Shown in pieces: positions 23,486-35,500 of a stretch of DNA of 64,000 bases. Both the position numbers and the translations under genes were made by a program. This DNA comes from Deroplatys truncata (taxonomy: Eukaryota; Arthropoda; Insecta; Mantodea; Mantidae), in assembly GCA_030765065.1 (NCBI GenBank), contig CM060989.1, forward strand, positions 35,269,501-35,333,500, in the 5' to 3' direction. The notes under the pieces are model-generated. The model saw only the letters and a program-made list of their open reading frames with translations, did not search any database and was not told the origin of the DNA. How positions within the stretch are numbered: position 1 is the first letter of the stretch; each line of letters opens with the position of its first letter.

Positions 23486-24875
23486 TTTTTCTAAATTAGT
23501 CTGGCTCATAAATGAACTTGCCTAGTGACAAAGAATAAACATATAAATTTACCGATTTTAAACATAAAAGTTATAAGTGGATATTACAAAACAAATATTT
23601 TACCATAAATTATAACAGTTACATAAAAATTAAGCTATGAGAAAAAACTGTAACAATGGTTACAAAAAATGTGCAACATCTTTACTTCCTCTTACCTCTT
23701 ATAGGTGCATGGTAGAGAAAGTAAAAATGCTCAAAATTAGACCTCAAAGATGTTTTCTTTGACAACTGTGCCTCACAGTTCAAACACAGATATATAGTTT
23801 TTCAAACTTATTTTTTATATTACAACATTTTGAAATGCAAAGTGCTATATGCAATTTCTTTGCTGTATACAATGGAAAAAGGATATTGATGGAGTGGGTG
23901 GCACTATTAAAAGTTGTATGGGATACAGTTCAAATAGTTTATAAGTAATTCTGCAAAATCTTTTTTTGACTGTGCAGCTGCACAGTATAAAGACATACAG
24001 AGCATTTTGGTCCTTAACCCATTCACGTCATATGACGAGCTGTACTTGCATAAGAACTCTTAAGCAGTTGGCTTCAGGTTAGGTACACTCAAAGCATTAT
24101 GGATACAAAGACGTAAACAACAGCGGCCATCAGGTAAAACAGGGTCTCATGAGTGGTTTGCACGTGTAAAATAGACTGTACAAGGCATGGGGGTGAGGTT
24201 TGTTATCTGCAACAATCACTGCATGCAGTCCAGTAACAGTTCAATCTAATTTCCTTTTGTCCCTGCTTTAATACTTGGAAATTCTTATGCCTGGTAATGA
24301 TGTTTAAATTGCATGATGCGCACAGCTTGCAAGTATGCACTTTCCAATAAAATTATAAATATTTGCATTTTTAACTATTGCGTGGCATTCAAATATGTCA
24401 TCTGATATATCTCACATAATGAAGTGAAAAGTAGCGAGTGTGAACCATGGTCTGTAATCCATGTACTGTGTGTGAAATGAAAGCATAACAAAGATGTTAA
24501 TTTCCTATCAATGAAACACAAAGCTCTAAAATTACAGAAACAAGCACGCTGAGAAGGAAAGGTAAGACATCCAGAGAGGAAGTAAAGAAACCAAAGTGTG
24601 CCTACAGTACCAAAGGTGAATGGGAGGTGTCAATTTGTAAGAACAGGTTTGCTTCCTATAATGTGACACTGCTAAAGGTTACAGGAAAATATTTTGTGTG
24701 CTAAGTATGTGTGTATTCAATTATTTCACTGTGTTTTATAAGCTGACTGATAAAACTACCACATTCAAAGTGTAACACTATCAGACTTCAATATTAGAGG
24801 TCGATCATCACCCCACTGAGACTGCAAGTTAAAATATGTACGCTATTCCAATGCACGTTCCACCCATAGACAAGA
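23486..24875. other. Intergenic, possible transposon remnants
   Basis: I see no gene. A plus-strand stretch near 24570-24700 reads weakly like a transposon protein but is too decayed to assign. Confidence 0.3.
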
Positions 24876-24879
24876 AAGG

Positions 24880-25262
24880 AACAATCTGATGTGTTACATT
24901 TACATGACTTTCTCTACCTTCTATGTTTATTAGTGGAGTGGAGTATTTTGTAAGTTATTCTTACAAAAGTTTATTTTCCTATCTACTTCGTTTTAATTGA
25001 GATACACCTTTCTGGAAATAACTGCATTATACATTTTCTTATAGATACAAAGGGAATAGCGATAGCCAAATGTTTTAGAATTGGATGCTATACACTGGTC
25101 TTAAAACTCCATACCCTTTCCATGACATCCGAGAAAAAACTGAAAATCGACAGTACTTTAAAAGAATGACAAAGTATTGAACACTTCGATCCATTAATAT
25201 TGGATATCTCAGAAATGGCTGATGCCACAAAAAAAATTATTTGAAATAAATTGTGTGTTTTA
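24880..25262 (+). repeat. Family A repeat, left half
   Basis: It starts at TCTGATGTGTTACATTTACA, with CATGACTTTCTCTAC, and runs to the TGCCACAAAAAAAATTATTTG block, where a SINE begins. Confidence 0.75.
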
Positions 25263-25508
25263 ATGAGAAAAATTAAATTGAACTTTATTTATGGATGCTC
25301 TTTAACTAATGGTCCTTAGCCTCCCATTCTATATTGGGCGTGAAAGACTGAAATTTTGCTCAGAGGCCTTTTTATCAGACTTGAGGTTCTTTTACGTGCC
25401 ATAAATCTGCAACACAGGACCACCACTTTACTTCCCTTCCAAAGGAAGCCATGCTAAGGATTTTTATGCCTGAAAAAAATCCATCGTCCTCCTCTAGGTA
25501 CTTGTGTG
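25263..25508 (-). repeat. tRNA-SINE family E, head-truncated
   Basis: On the minus strand the body (GGATTTTT, CATAAAAGAACCTCAAG-like, GAATGGGAGGCTAAGGACCA) matches 55850-56110, but the tRNA-like head is missing. Confidence 0.75.
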
Positions 25509-25512
25509 ATAT

Positions 25513-26345
25513 GTTTACTTTCTCTACCATGTACATAATAGGTACATAAGGTATTGCATTCCATCCAAAAATTCGATACCGAGATCTCACCGGAAATGCA
25601 TGTTTTAAGGCCTCCCTGAATCAAAAAAAAATTTTAGAAAAAGGTCCATGTGTGTGTCTGTGAACAGCATAACTCAAAAATGAAAAGTTGGATAAATACC
25701 ACACTTGGTATTTAGGTTCGGTACCTTTCAAAGATGCGACACAAAGATTTTCAAGAAAATCCCCCAACCCAACTACCCTTTACATGGAACATTTTTCTAA
25801 AGTTTTAATTTTTTAAAAAATGACTAACTATTTTGATTAAGATATATATTAAAAATATTTACATGACAAAATAAAATGTGTATCTTAAATTCTCTGGGAA
25901 TAGCCTATTAAGTCCTCTTCATTCAGAAGGAATTTTGTATAATCTTGTATAAGTGGTAAATGTTAGTGATAGATGAAAACACTACTCAAAAAAATGTAGA
26001 TCTCTTTAAAACACACAATTTACGTGGCATAAACCATTTCTGAGATATCCATAATTAAAGGTTCAAATTGTTCAATACTTGCCATTCTTTTAAAGTTCCA
26101 TTGATTTTCAGTTGTTTCTAGCGATTGCATGGAAACACTATGGAACTTAAGGCTGGAATATAGCATCCAGTTCTTAAACATATGACTATCGTTGTTTCCT
26201 TTATATCTATAATGAAATGTGTAATGTAGCTATTCTTGCAAAGGTTTATTTGGATTAAAATGTAGTAGATAGAAACATAAGCTTTAGTAAAAATAGTTTG
26301 TATACCCACTAATAAAGATAGAGAGTAGAGAAAAGTCTGACTTTT
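25513..26345 (-). repeat. Family A repeat, reverse copy
   Basis: It begins with TTTACTTTCTCTACCATGTA and the TCACCGGAAATGCATG block. It then runs through GGACCTTTTT-type, GGAAGGAATTTTGTATAATC and TTTCTGAGATATCC, ending near GAGTAGAGAAAAGTC. Confidence 0.75.
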
Positions 26346-26394
26346 ACATGAATTCATACAGGTACTTTTGGAAATAAAAATATCATCCATGCAG

Positions 26395-26770
26395 GTTCTA
26401 AATTCTTTAACTCATTGCCAACAGATTTAAAGAGCATATATATGATATAAATCTTTTAAAAAGGCACTGCTTTTATAATGGTCGACAGCATAAATTTTCT
26501 TTAAATATGCTAACTTGGTTCCATCTATATCCTATAGCTCTTGTTATTCTTGTGCGTTAATAATTATAATTTGTATAAGCAATAAGTATTCTGCATATAT
26601 AATTTATTTTTACCATTTGCATTGTACTTAGTTATGATAGCTACTATTAGTTTGTATATATTATTATTAATTATTATTATTACTGTATTATTGTAATTAA
26701 CACTTTGACGTGATCTACAATAACATTGTTTTGCTCTGCATATTGTATTATTGAAAATAAATAAATATGA
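26395..26770 (+). mobile_element. LINE 3' end fragment
   Basis: In plus-strand frames it reads FNSLPTDLKSI and LLKRHCFYN, resembling the C-terminus of Jockey/CR1 RT proteins. It ends at an AATAAATAAAT tail. Confidence 0.4.
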
Positions 26771-26774
26771 ATGT

Positions 26775-27265
26775 ATCACATCAGATTTTTTGTCTATTGC
26801 CTACCAGTTATGCAAGACTATAAATTTCCTTCCAAATGAAGTGGACTTGATAAACTATTTTCAGAAAATTCAAGATATATATTTTGTCATGTAAATATCT
26901 TTAATATGTGGTAATTTAATCAAAATCATTAGAACCGTTTTTCAGAAAATCAAAAACTTCTAAAAATGTTCCATGTAAAGGGAAGCTTGGGGTGTGAGAT
27001 TTTCTTGACAATCTTTGTGTTGCATCTTTGGAAGGTGCTGAACCTAAATATCAAGTTTGGTACTTATCTGACTTTACGTCTTTGAATTATGACGCGCACA
27101 CATGCATGCCATACATATACGGGACCTTTTTCTAAAAATGCTTCTTTTTTTATTCAGGGGTTCACAAAACATGTACTTCTGATGAAATCTTGGTATCAAA
27201 TTTTTGGTTGGAATGCAACACCTCTACCTACTATGTACATGCTAGAGAAAGTGAAAATAATTGCA
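26775..27265 (+). repeat. Family A repeat, forward copy lacking its left half
   Basis: A short left-end piece (ACATCAGATTTTTT, inverted) joins the TTCCTTCCAAATGAAG block. It continues through CCATGTAAAGGGAAG and TATCAAGTTTGG to GCTAGAGAAAGTGAAAA. Confidence 0.7.
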
Positions 27266-27649
27266 CACATTTTGTAATCCTTTGTTTTTGATTCATTCAC
27301 CTAACCTTTTCAGTATCAACCAAATGCATTTAAGAGTAGGAGATTATCTATACTTGTTTAAACAACCATCTAATGAGATTCTGTTCCAATTCAGACACAT
27401 TTGGAACCTATTTATAAATTAGGAACATTCTAGTCTTCCCAGCCCAAGAATGGGTCTGCACATAAACAATGCACATCGTATCACTCTGTGCTTGACATTT
27501 TGTGAACACATGGAGGAGCTGTTTATTTTCAAGAGCTCAAGAAACTGCCATTATTACCTCCCAATGTTACATTAACCACCTACTATTTTTCACTGCACCA
27601 GCACTGAGTGTTAAAAAAGTATATGCCCCTGTACTTGTTTAACAAACTA

Positions 27650-30505
27650 AGGGCTTGTATTATGATCTCCAGTTAAAAGCTAAGGTTTTCTAACTTGTTA
27701 TTGCTACCTGTTGGTTAAACAGAGTGCCCCATATTATGAACACTAACTGTAGGGTAGTTAACCTGAAGTTTGTTACCAATTTGGTATGGTTGGAACATTT
27801 TTGTGCATGATTTCATGTCACCTATACCCCCGCCGTTGAAACGTTGCACTTGACAGCTAGTGATTCTTAAACCAATCACAAGGCAGCATTCTGGGTGGTC
27901 TATGACAAAGTGGAAGCAGAACTGGAAGTGGCTCTGTTGCCAGATGTAGCTATTTCCAACCACGTGTTTCAGTTTGTGAATCTCTAGCACGTGCGTTGAG
28001 TTGTTCTTTGCAAGCTAATATTGTTCATTGTTATTTACATTTGCGTTTATTGTTGGTGCTCGTTTATACATATATTTATATTTATCTTTTTTATATATAC
28101 TTCATTCATATTATTTATACAAGATTTGAAGTGCGACAATGTCTCAAAAACAATGTGGATCACCAAGTCATGACCTTTGCGTCGAGATGTGCAACTTAAT
28201 AGTCAGGCATTGGAACTGTTAAGAAGGATCTGGGAATTCTTTGAACAGGTGGAGCACGTGAAGGTTCATGAGCATGTCCCTTTTCTTCCTGATAAAGCCG
28301 TACAAAGAACTACAGCAGCTCCTGAACTAAACACGAGAACTGTTATTTACAAGGGAGTGAAACTCCAAGAGAAAGAGAACAAAATTCCTGAACCATATGG
28401 AACGCAGCGTGAGTGAAAATAACTTTGTTATCGCGGCTTATAATTTGTTTTATTTTTCCTCATTGTAGCAGGCATGTTTGCATTATTTTGTTTCTATATT
28501 GTCAAAAGTCCTAATTTATTCTATATATGTTGCAATGTTTATGCTGAGTTATTTTCAATTAACAATAATAATAATACGAAATGGTTATTACTCATTGACG
28601 TTTGCTACTTACGTACACGTTTTGTATGCGACTTAGACACAATAGAAAGGAGAACAATCAGCTGTTGTTATTTACTAATCACTCTGGCAACGTCGCAACC
28701 ACAACATAGTCAACATTACGCGAAGCCACACGAACTGTGTCAAGTGCAAAGTTTCAACGCCAGAGGTATAGGTGGAAACTTGTAACATTAGATCTTTAAA
28801 ATAAGCTTTCTGCTGTAATTTTCTTGAGTTTGCCAACGGGTTTCTGTGTAGAATAAAATCTAAAGTTTCTATTAAATTAGTTTGAGGAATTTTGTGATTA
28901 ATATCTTTCTGATAGCTGGATGCATTCAGGAACATAATAAAGCAAACTTGTTTACATTATGATTTGTATAGGTTAGGTAGTGGCACATTTTAAGGGTTAG
29001 TTTAGTTTCCATTGGAATAGGTTAAGTGTGTTTTGGTATGTTTAAAAAAGAATGATTTGCTGTTAATATAGTTCTTGTAGGTAGTGTAAAATAGGATAGC
29101 TATATGTGTAGCATAGTATGTAAATAAGTTAAGGCATTTTGGAGTATTAGGTTATGTGGGATTTCACTCAATATGATTTAGCTTAATGGAAAAATAGAAT
29201 TTGCTTATAATATAAGAATGCATTTGTTGCGAAGATGCCGAAGTCTCTCTTGATTCTAACATATGCTAACACTTATTAATGTTGCGGTTAAAACATCAAA
29301 ACTGATTAGAGCAGAAATCAAATGGTTTAGGTACTTGATGTATATTAGTATCATACTTATTTTATTTCTGCTAGGTGCATGATGGCACGAAGGTATTAGC
29401 CAAAAGGCTTACTCCACTACATTTGTGACAGTTACATTTAAGAAACAATTTCAACAAATGAGTTGAGTTAAAAAAAGACCATAAACTCAGGAGGAGGTTG
29501 TGGTGCTGCTACAAATTATTACAGAGCATAAGTGTGATAGAAGATAGAGCCACAGTGCAATATTTGTTAACCTGAATCATTTTCCAACTTCCTCACCCCT
29601 CTTCTTGAATTTATTTTTCTGAGATCTTATTCCTATTATGTAAATAATGTCTGAGCATTCACCTTGGCATCGATATAAAAGGAATAATGTAGGGCTTTTG
29701 TTAGATTAAAACATTTCAAGTATTAAATTATATAAGCTTTGCTCTTAACATGCTCTGTGTAGTGTGAATGGGGCTATTAATAAATGCTTACGTTTAGAAG
29801 AAAACTGCCAGAAACAAAGCCTATGTTAAGTAGGATTTCTCTGTTAATATACTCTTGTAGATAAGTGTGGAAATATGTTAGTGATTTTGGAGTATTTTTG
29901 TTTCTGGCTTTCTATAGATTAGTAGGAAAATAGGACTTTTGGAAAATATAAGGTTCAGTTTTGCTGTTATTTTGTAAACTTTACTTGCAAGATAGATTAG
30001 ACGCATGAATATTGGGTTAATATTAGTTACATTATATATTTAAGCAAACATTACTGTCCTTCAGGTAAAAAAATAAAATGATATGCAAATTAAGTCTAAG
30101 AATAATGCTGGAGGTATTATGCAGCAGAAATGTAAAAGAACTTAAAGGAACCAGTGCAACTTTCGATAATCTAATGTTTACAAAAATTACTCTCGCCACA
30201 AACCTCAAAATTACTCTTTCGGAAGTCTAATTATTTTGGCTTTCCACCCGTTATATAAATTTTGCTCTAATATTTTGCCTTGGAATCGCTATCGACTATC
30301 AATTGGGGCCAAAGACACGCCATTTTTGTATGGTTACCTCCAAGTTAGTATCCTAACTTCCTAACTGCTACCCGAGGCGGCAGTTCATCGCTAAGAATAA
30401 CTCCCAGTTAGCTGCTAACCGAAGGTCATAATATGAAAATTTGCTCTGACTCCCAGTTAATATCTAACCACAACCTTAACCGGAGATCTTAATACATGCC
30501 CTAAA
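27650..30505 (+). mobile_element. Large DNA transposon candidate with an inner inverted-repeat unit
   Basis: Outer ends AGGGCTTGTATTATGATCTC (27650) and the complement of GAGATCTTAATACATGCCCT (30484) are inverted. An inner pair, CACCTATACC near 27818 and GGTATAGGTGG near 28770, with GCACTTGACA/TGTCAAGTGC beside it, suggests a nested unit of about 960 bp. Plus-strand 28177-28416 encodes QALELLRRIWEFFEQ and VQRTTAAPE, like the N-terminus of IS630-type transposases, ending near a donor-like GTGAGTG. No catalytic core was recognised. Confidence 0.55.
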
Positions 30506-32357
30506 TGTACTAATTCAAGAATGGTTGAAGAAATGTTATGAATATATCTTACTACTAATTACAAAAGCACCTTATATATTGTAGGGGCTCATAGTTTAAG
30601 AAAAAAGCTCTGTACTTTGAAGCGTATGCATTTTTCACAAAGTTGTCCACTTTGCCTAAAACAGTCATGCCAATTACTTTTCTTTTTTAAGGTTTTCACA
30701 GTTCCATCTTTTTCACCTTCTTCCTCGCATTGGAAACAGCATTCACAGACATACCAGTTACTTCCAGTGCTTATCAGCAAGAGAAACTATCTTTTTTTTT
30801 CACCACTTTTAAGGGTTTTGCCAGTTCTGTGTTTAATTACATTGCTCTGACCTGCTATGCATCAGTCATGATCATGAAATAAACAGTACTGGTTAGCACA
30901 ACTGTTGCTTCTCTCTAGTAAACAATGTGGGAATATGGAATGACTGCAAGGCCATAATAAGATGTAAAAACTAATTGTTTAAGTGAAACAATTATTAAAA
31001 TACTATGCTTGTTTGCCATCTTTATTATTTGAAGTACAAAAAGGGTGATAATAAATCTAGTGTATTTATGAACTATTTTTATTCGCTTGGAAGTTGTACT
31101 GCGGTGAAGGCATGTGCATTTGTTTACACCAGGACCCTTTCTTGGGCTGAACTGAGTATACAATATTAATCACAAGTAGCTACCTTAAATAAACTGAATG
31201 TTTGCATTGCCAAATGTTAAGAACAGACAAAATAAATTCACAGAGGTTTTTACTCTAAGTGCATCGTGCCAAGATTTTCTGTTTGTAAGAGTCACATTTG
31301 AAGCTATAATAATTTTTTATAACTTTCTCCTAACTTTCCAGCTAAGTAACAAATACAGTAGGTACATTAAACATTGCACATGTAAGTTTCCACAATTACT
31401 GCTTGTACTTCATGAAATTTAAGAATTAAATGTCTGTCACACCAGCATCATATGGAATGGCTAACATTTTTGTAGCATGCCTATTTATGCTACCGAATGT
31501 AAATTTAATCAATATGAAAGCTTAGTAAATGCACTTACTGATTTTGCTCAAAAGATCTTAAAGAAATTAAGTTAATGATACATTTTTAAATTTTAAAAAT
31601 TTGACATCAAATGCTGAACCCAAAATGAAAAATTGCTTATAAAAGCTGTATGAAAACATAAATGTTACACAAGAGGAAACATTCATTTGTTTTAAACAAA
31701 TCTAAATTGCAATCTATGTACAGAATATTTCTCTTAGTATGTAATTTTAAGTTTTACTGAATGTGTACCTTTAAGACAGTTTTAAAGTGAAATAATTCTG
31801 AAAGTCAGCATCTGTTACAAAATAAAGCTAATGATATTTTATAAATTAGTCATTTAGTGACATAGTAGCGAGTTTTACATAATACATATGTAAAATAATC
31901 TGATTTGATGTAGAGTGACTCGTATAGGTTTGTTTGCTTCATCTTGGCCTTGTTAAGCAACAGAAGAATTTATCTTCATAGCAGAAGGTAAATTCTTCTT
32001 CTTCTGCACATGCACAGATGCATTTTATTTGCTATATATTTTATCTATGGTTCTATTCAAGAGAAGGAAAATTGTTTTCATAAGCCATGAATAAAACCAA
32101 AATGTTGTCATTCACAAACAAAATATTTTATCTGTCCTGCAAGGTTTTATATAATGTATGCTGCAAAAAGTATGAGGAAGGAGGTTGCCCCAAAGGCATT
32201 TAATTCATTCAGACAGCTTTTGATTCAGCAGTTAAATTTGATTAGAGAGATTAATTGTTTTACATTTTTCTTGCCTATGTGTACAACTCGCATGCTTCTC
32301 CACTGCCACACTTGCATTCATCAAATTCCAATGTCCTACTTACACCTTCTTTGTTTA
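30506..32357. other. Kelch gene 3' side: putative 3' UTR and intergenic sequence
   Basis: The kelch 3' UTR must begin at 32357 and run left. An AATAAA hexamer on the minus strand lies at about 32024-32029, among others; the true end cannot be fixed. A minus ORF at 30589-30780 has several CxxC pairs but no supported family. Nothing else was recognised. Confidence 0.35.
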
Positions 32358-32542
32358 TTAATGGGTCAGAGGTTTCCTGACTTGGAGGGGAACACAGCTA
32401 AGCCATGATCGAGACGTGGGCATATCTCCAGTCAGTTGCCATGAGTCTGTGTCGGGGGAATAACACTCTATTGTGTCGTGGTATCGGTCCCAGCCTTCCT
32501 CCCCACCAAGTACAAAGATTCGTCGGTCTATCACAGCTACTC
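32358..32542 (-). CDS. Kelch gene, coding exon 11 (kelch 6 and C-terminus)
   Basis: 185 nt to the stop. It encodes VAVIDRRIFVLGGEEGWDRY, DTIECYSPDTDSWQLTGDMP and a short tail ending VRKPLTH. The stop is TAA followed in frame by a second TAA; the same bases form an AATAAA. Acceptor GTATTCCAG. Confidence 0.92.
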
Positions 32543-35500
32543 CTGGAATACATATATACCAAGATAAATTCCTTTGTAAATCGGAACACATAATGAAATA
32601 ATTACTTAAACGTTTTAGAAGTGGTTGCACATACACAAATTTCACTGAATTACGAGGGCTGTCCTAGAAGTACCCGACCTAACAAAGAGAAAACAAAAAT
32701 TTTGGAAAAAAACCTCTTTATTTCTCTACATAGTCTCCTTTCAGCTCGATACACTTTTCCCAGCGATGTTCAATAGCTTCGATACCCTGTTTATACTGAG
32801 AACCATCGAGTTCTGCAAAATAGCCAACAGCAAACTCCACCTCTTCATTGTTGGCAAATCTTTTACCACCAAGCCATTTCTTCAACTTTGGAAACAGAAA
32901 ATAATCAGAGAGGGCTAACTCTGGCAAACAGGTGCATGAGGAAGCAATTTGGACTTATTATTTTGGTCATGGCGATAATGGATGTGTGAACTAGTGCATT
33001 GTCTTGATGAAATAGAACTTTCTTTTTCGCTATATGTGGCCGCTTTTGCTTGATTTTATCATTTAAACGCTGCAATAAGTTTGCATGATACTTGCCATTG
33101 ATTGCTTTTCCTTTTTTAAGTTAATGAATGAAAATTATCCCATGCGCACCCCAAAAAACAGATGCCATGACCTTGCCTGCAGATGGAACTGTCTTTGCCT
33201 TCTTTGGAGCCGATTCTCCCCTTTCAATCCACTGTTTTGACTGCTCCTTCGTCTCAGGTGTGAAGTGATAGACCCATGTTTCATCCATGGTTAAAAATCG
33301 GTGCAAAAACTTGGCTTTATTGGCTGCAAAACATCACTAAACACTCGAATGAAATATCCTCATGACGCTGCTTTTGTTCCATTGAGTAAATACGGCACCC
33401 ATCTTGCACACAGCTTCCTTGTGTCTAAATTTTCAGTCAGTATGTGATGTACAGCATTTTTTGAAATGCCTACGATGTCTGCTAGCCCGCGCACCTTCAG
33501 TCGACGGTCATGCAATACCATATTGTGGATTTTCTTCACAATTTCTGGTGTGGTCACCTCATTTGGTCGACCACTGCGATATTTGTCTTGGCAGCCTGTA
33601 CGGCCTCGCTTAAACTCTGCCATCCAATATTTTACTGTTGTAAATGAAGGAGCAGACTCCCCCAGAGTAGAATCTAGCTCAGCTTTAATATTAGTTAGAC
33701 TAAGACCTTTCAAATGAAAGTATTGTATCGCATAACGATGACCAGTTTTATCCATGTTTACAAATTTGCCGAGTGTGTTCGCTATTAATGGCTACCAAAC
33801 AATTACTAAACGTAGCGTCGTCAAACTTCAAACTTAAGCTTTATAAGGGTGATACTTTCTACCATAGTCATTTGTTTGAAATAACAACCGCTATGTATAC
33901 GTCAAGTTGGGTACTTCTGGAACTGCCCTCGTATCATATTTTCTGGCACATAAGATGCACCCCATTTTTAAGACATGTTTTAGGTAAAAATTAATGAATC
34001 TACTGTAATCCAAACAATTGTAACAATTATGTATATAAATTGAAATTCCCACTTGTCTGTTGTCTAAAATCCAAGTATAACAGTTCAAGTTCTGGCAATT
34101 TAGCAGTTCCAGTTTTTAGATTATGTTTAGTGTGAGTTACTTTCTTTATAACCTTTTCCTGATTTCACCAAGTTCCTATCATTTTCTCAGTTGGAGGTGC
34201 CCTGAAATGCCTTTCTGCAGCCCTGTTTCCATGTTCTTTAGCATACACAATCACCTGTAGTTTAAATGCAATTGTAATGTCATTTTCCAGCCATAGTCTG
34301 CAAATTACCTTAATTAAAGACACAAGCAGACCTTTGCACGGATCACAGTTGAAGTTTAAATGGACAGAATGGAAATCATTAATGACATTGTGTGAACTCA
34401 ATACAGCTGGAATGTTCCCACCTCCATAAGGAAGTTAACAAGAAATTGTTTCAAATCGAAACTTGCCAATTTTGAAGAAATGGAGTTAATAAATAATTTA
34501 CTTTTACATATAAGAAACACCCTGCTTTTGGACATATTTTGGGGGGAAAAAGTGTGTCTATATGTTGGCAAACATGGTATTTACTTCAGAACTGGTTTTG
34601 AAGAATTCCTTCATCATCAGCTGACTGCGACTGGATGACTTGCCCCTGATGATCACAGCTTACTACTAGTCCCTCTGTCGGTGGTTCTATGAATTTTGTG
34701 ATGAGATTTTGGTCCATTGGGATCTCAAAGTTAGTAAACTTTGGGATCTTTACATCCCAAAAAATTGTTGCCATCGTTTTTCTGGCTAATGGGACAGTCT
34801 TTGCCTTCTTTGTATCAGATTCACCGCAAAGCAATCCACTGTTCTGATTGTTGCTTGGTTTCTGGAGTAAATGATGAATCCAGTCTCATCAACGGTGACA
34901 AATCGACTCAAAAAGTCCTTTGGATTTCACTTAAATTGCTCCAAATGCAGCTTCAAAGTTGAAATACTTGTTGTCCACTGTGAGCCATCACAGCACCCAT
35001 TGGACCGATAGCTTTTTAATTTATAACTTATGCAAAATAAGAACTGTTGTCATCACTGACATACCTATGGCCTCTGCTGATTCACGAACTTTAGTTTGAT
35101 GATCAGCGGGAATCAACAATTTTCTCGGTAACCACATCTGCCAGGCATCCTGGGCACTCAATAAAAACAGATGTTCAATCATGTTTAAAGTCGTTGAACC
35201 AATATCTAACTGTTGTCATAGATAGCGAAAGGTCCCCATAAACAGCATCCAATTTCGCTTTTATCTCCTTGCAAGTTTTTTCTATCCAAAAGTAAAAAGT
35301 GAATCACTGAACAATACTATAGTTCTTCCATTTTAGTGAGAATGTGTTGAACAGTTAACTGAAATGCCTACCAAATCTAAACTAACCTATGAATGAGTAC
35401 AACATTTTTTTTTTTTGGCGACATCTAACAAATGACAGTACATGATGGTAACATCAACTTGCCTTAGCAACGTCATCTATTTTGAAACACGTACTTATTG

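Noticed and set aside
24570-24720. Weak transposon-protein-like reading frame (KGEWEVSICKNRFAS)
   Set aside because: Too short and decayed to assign to a family.
30589-30780. Minus ORF of 63 codons with CECC, CEEE and CEKC Cys pairs, zinc-finger-like
   Set aside because: Spacing fits no known finger; there are no splice partners, and surrounding sequence is non-coding.
31962-31998. Small hairpin (AGAAGAATTTATCTT with near complement)
   Set aside because: Short and AT-rich, with no RNA-gene context; likely chance.
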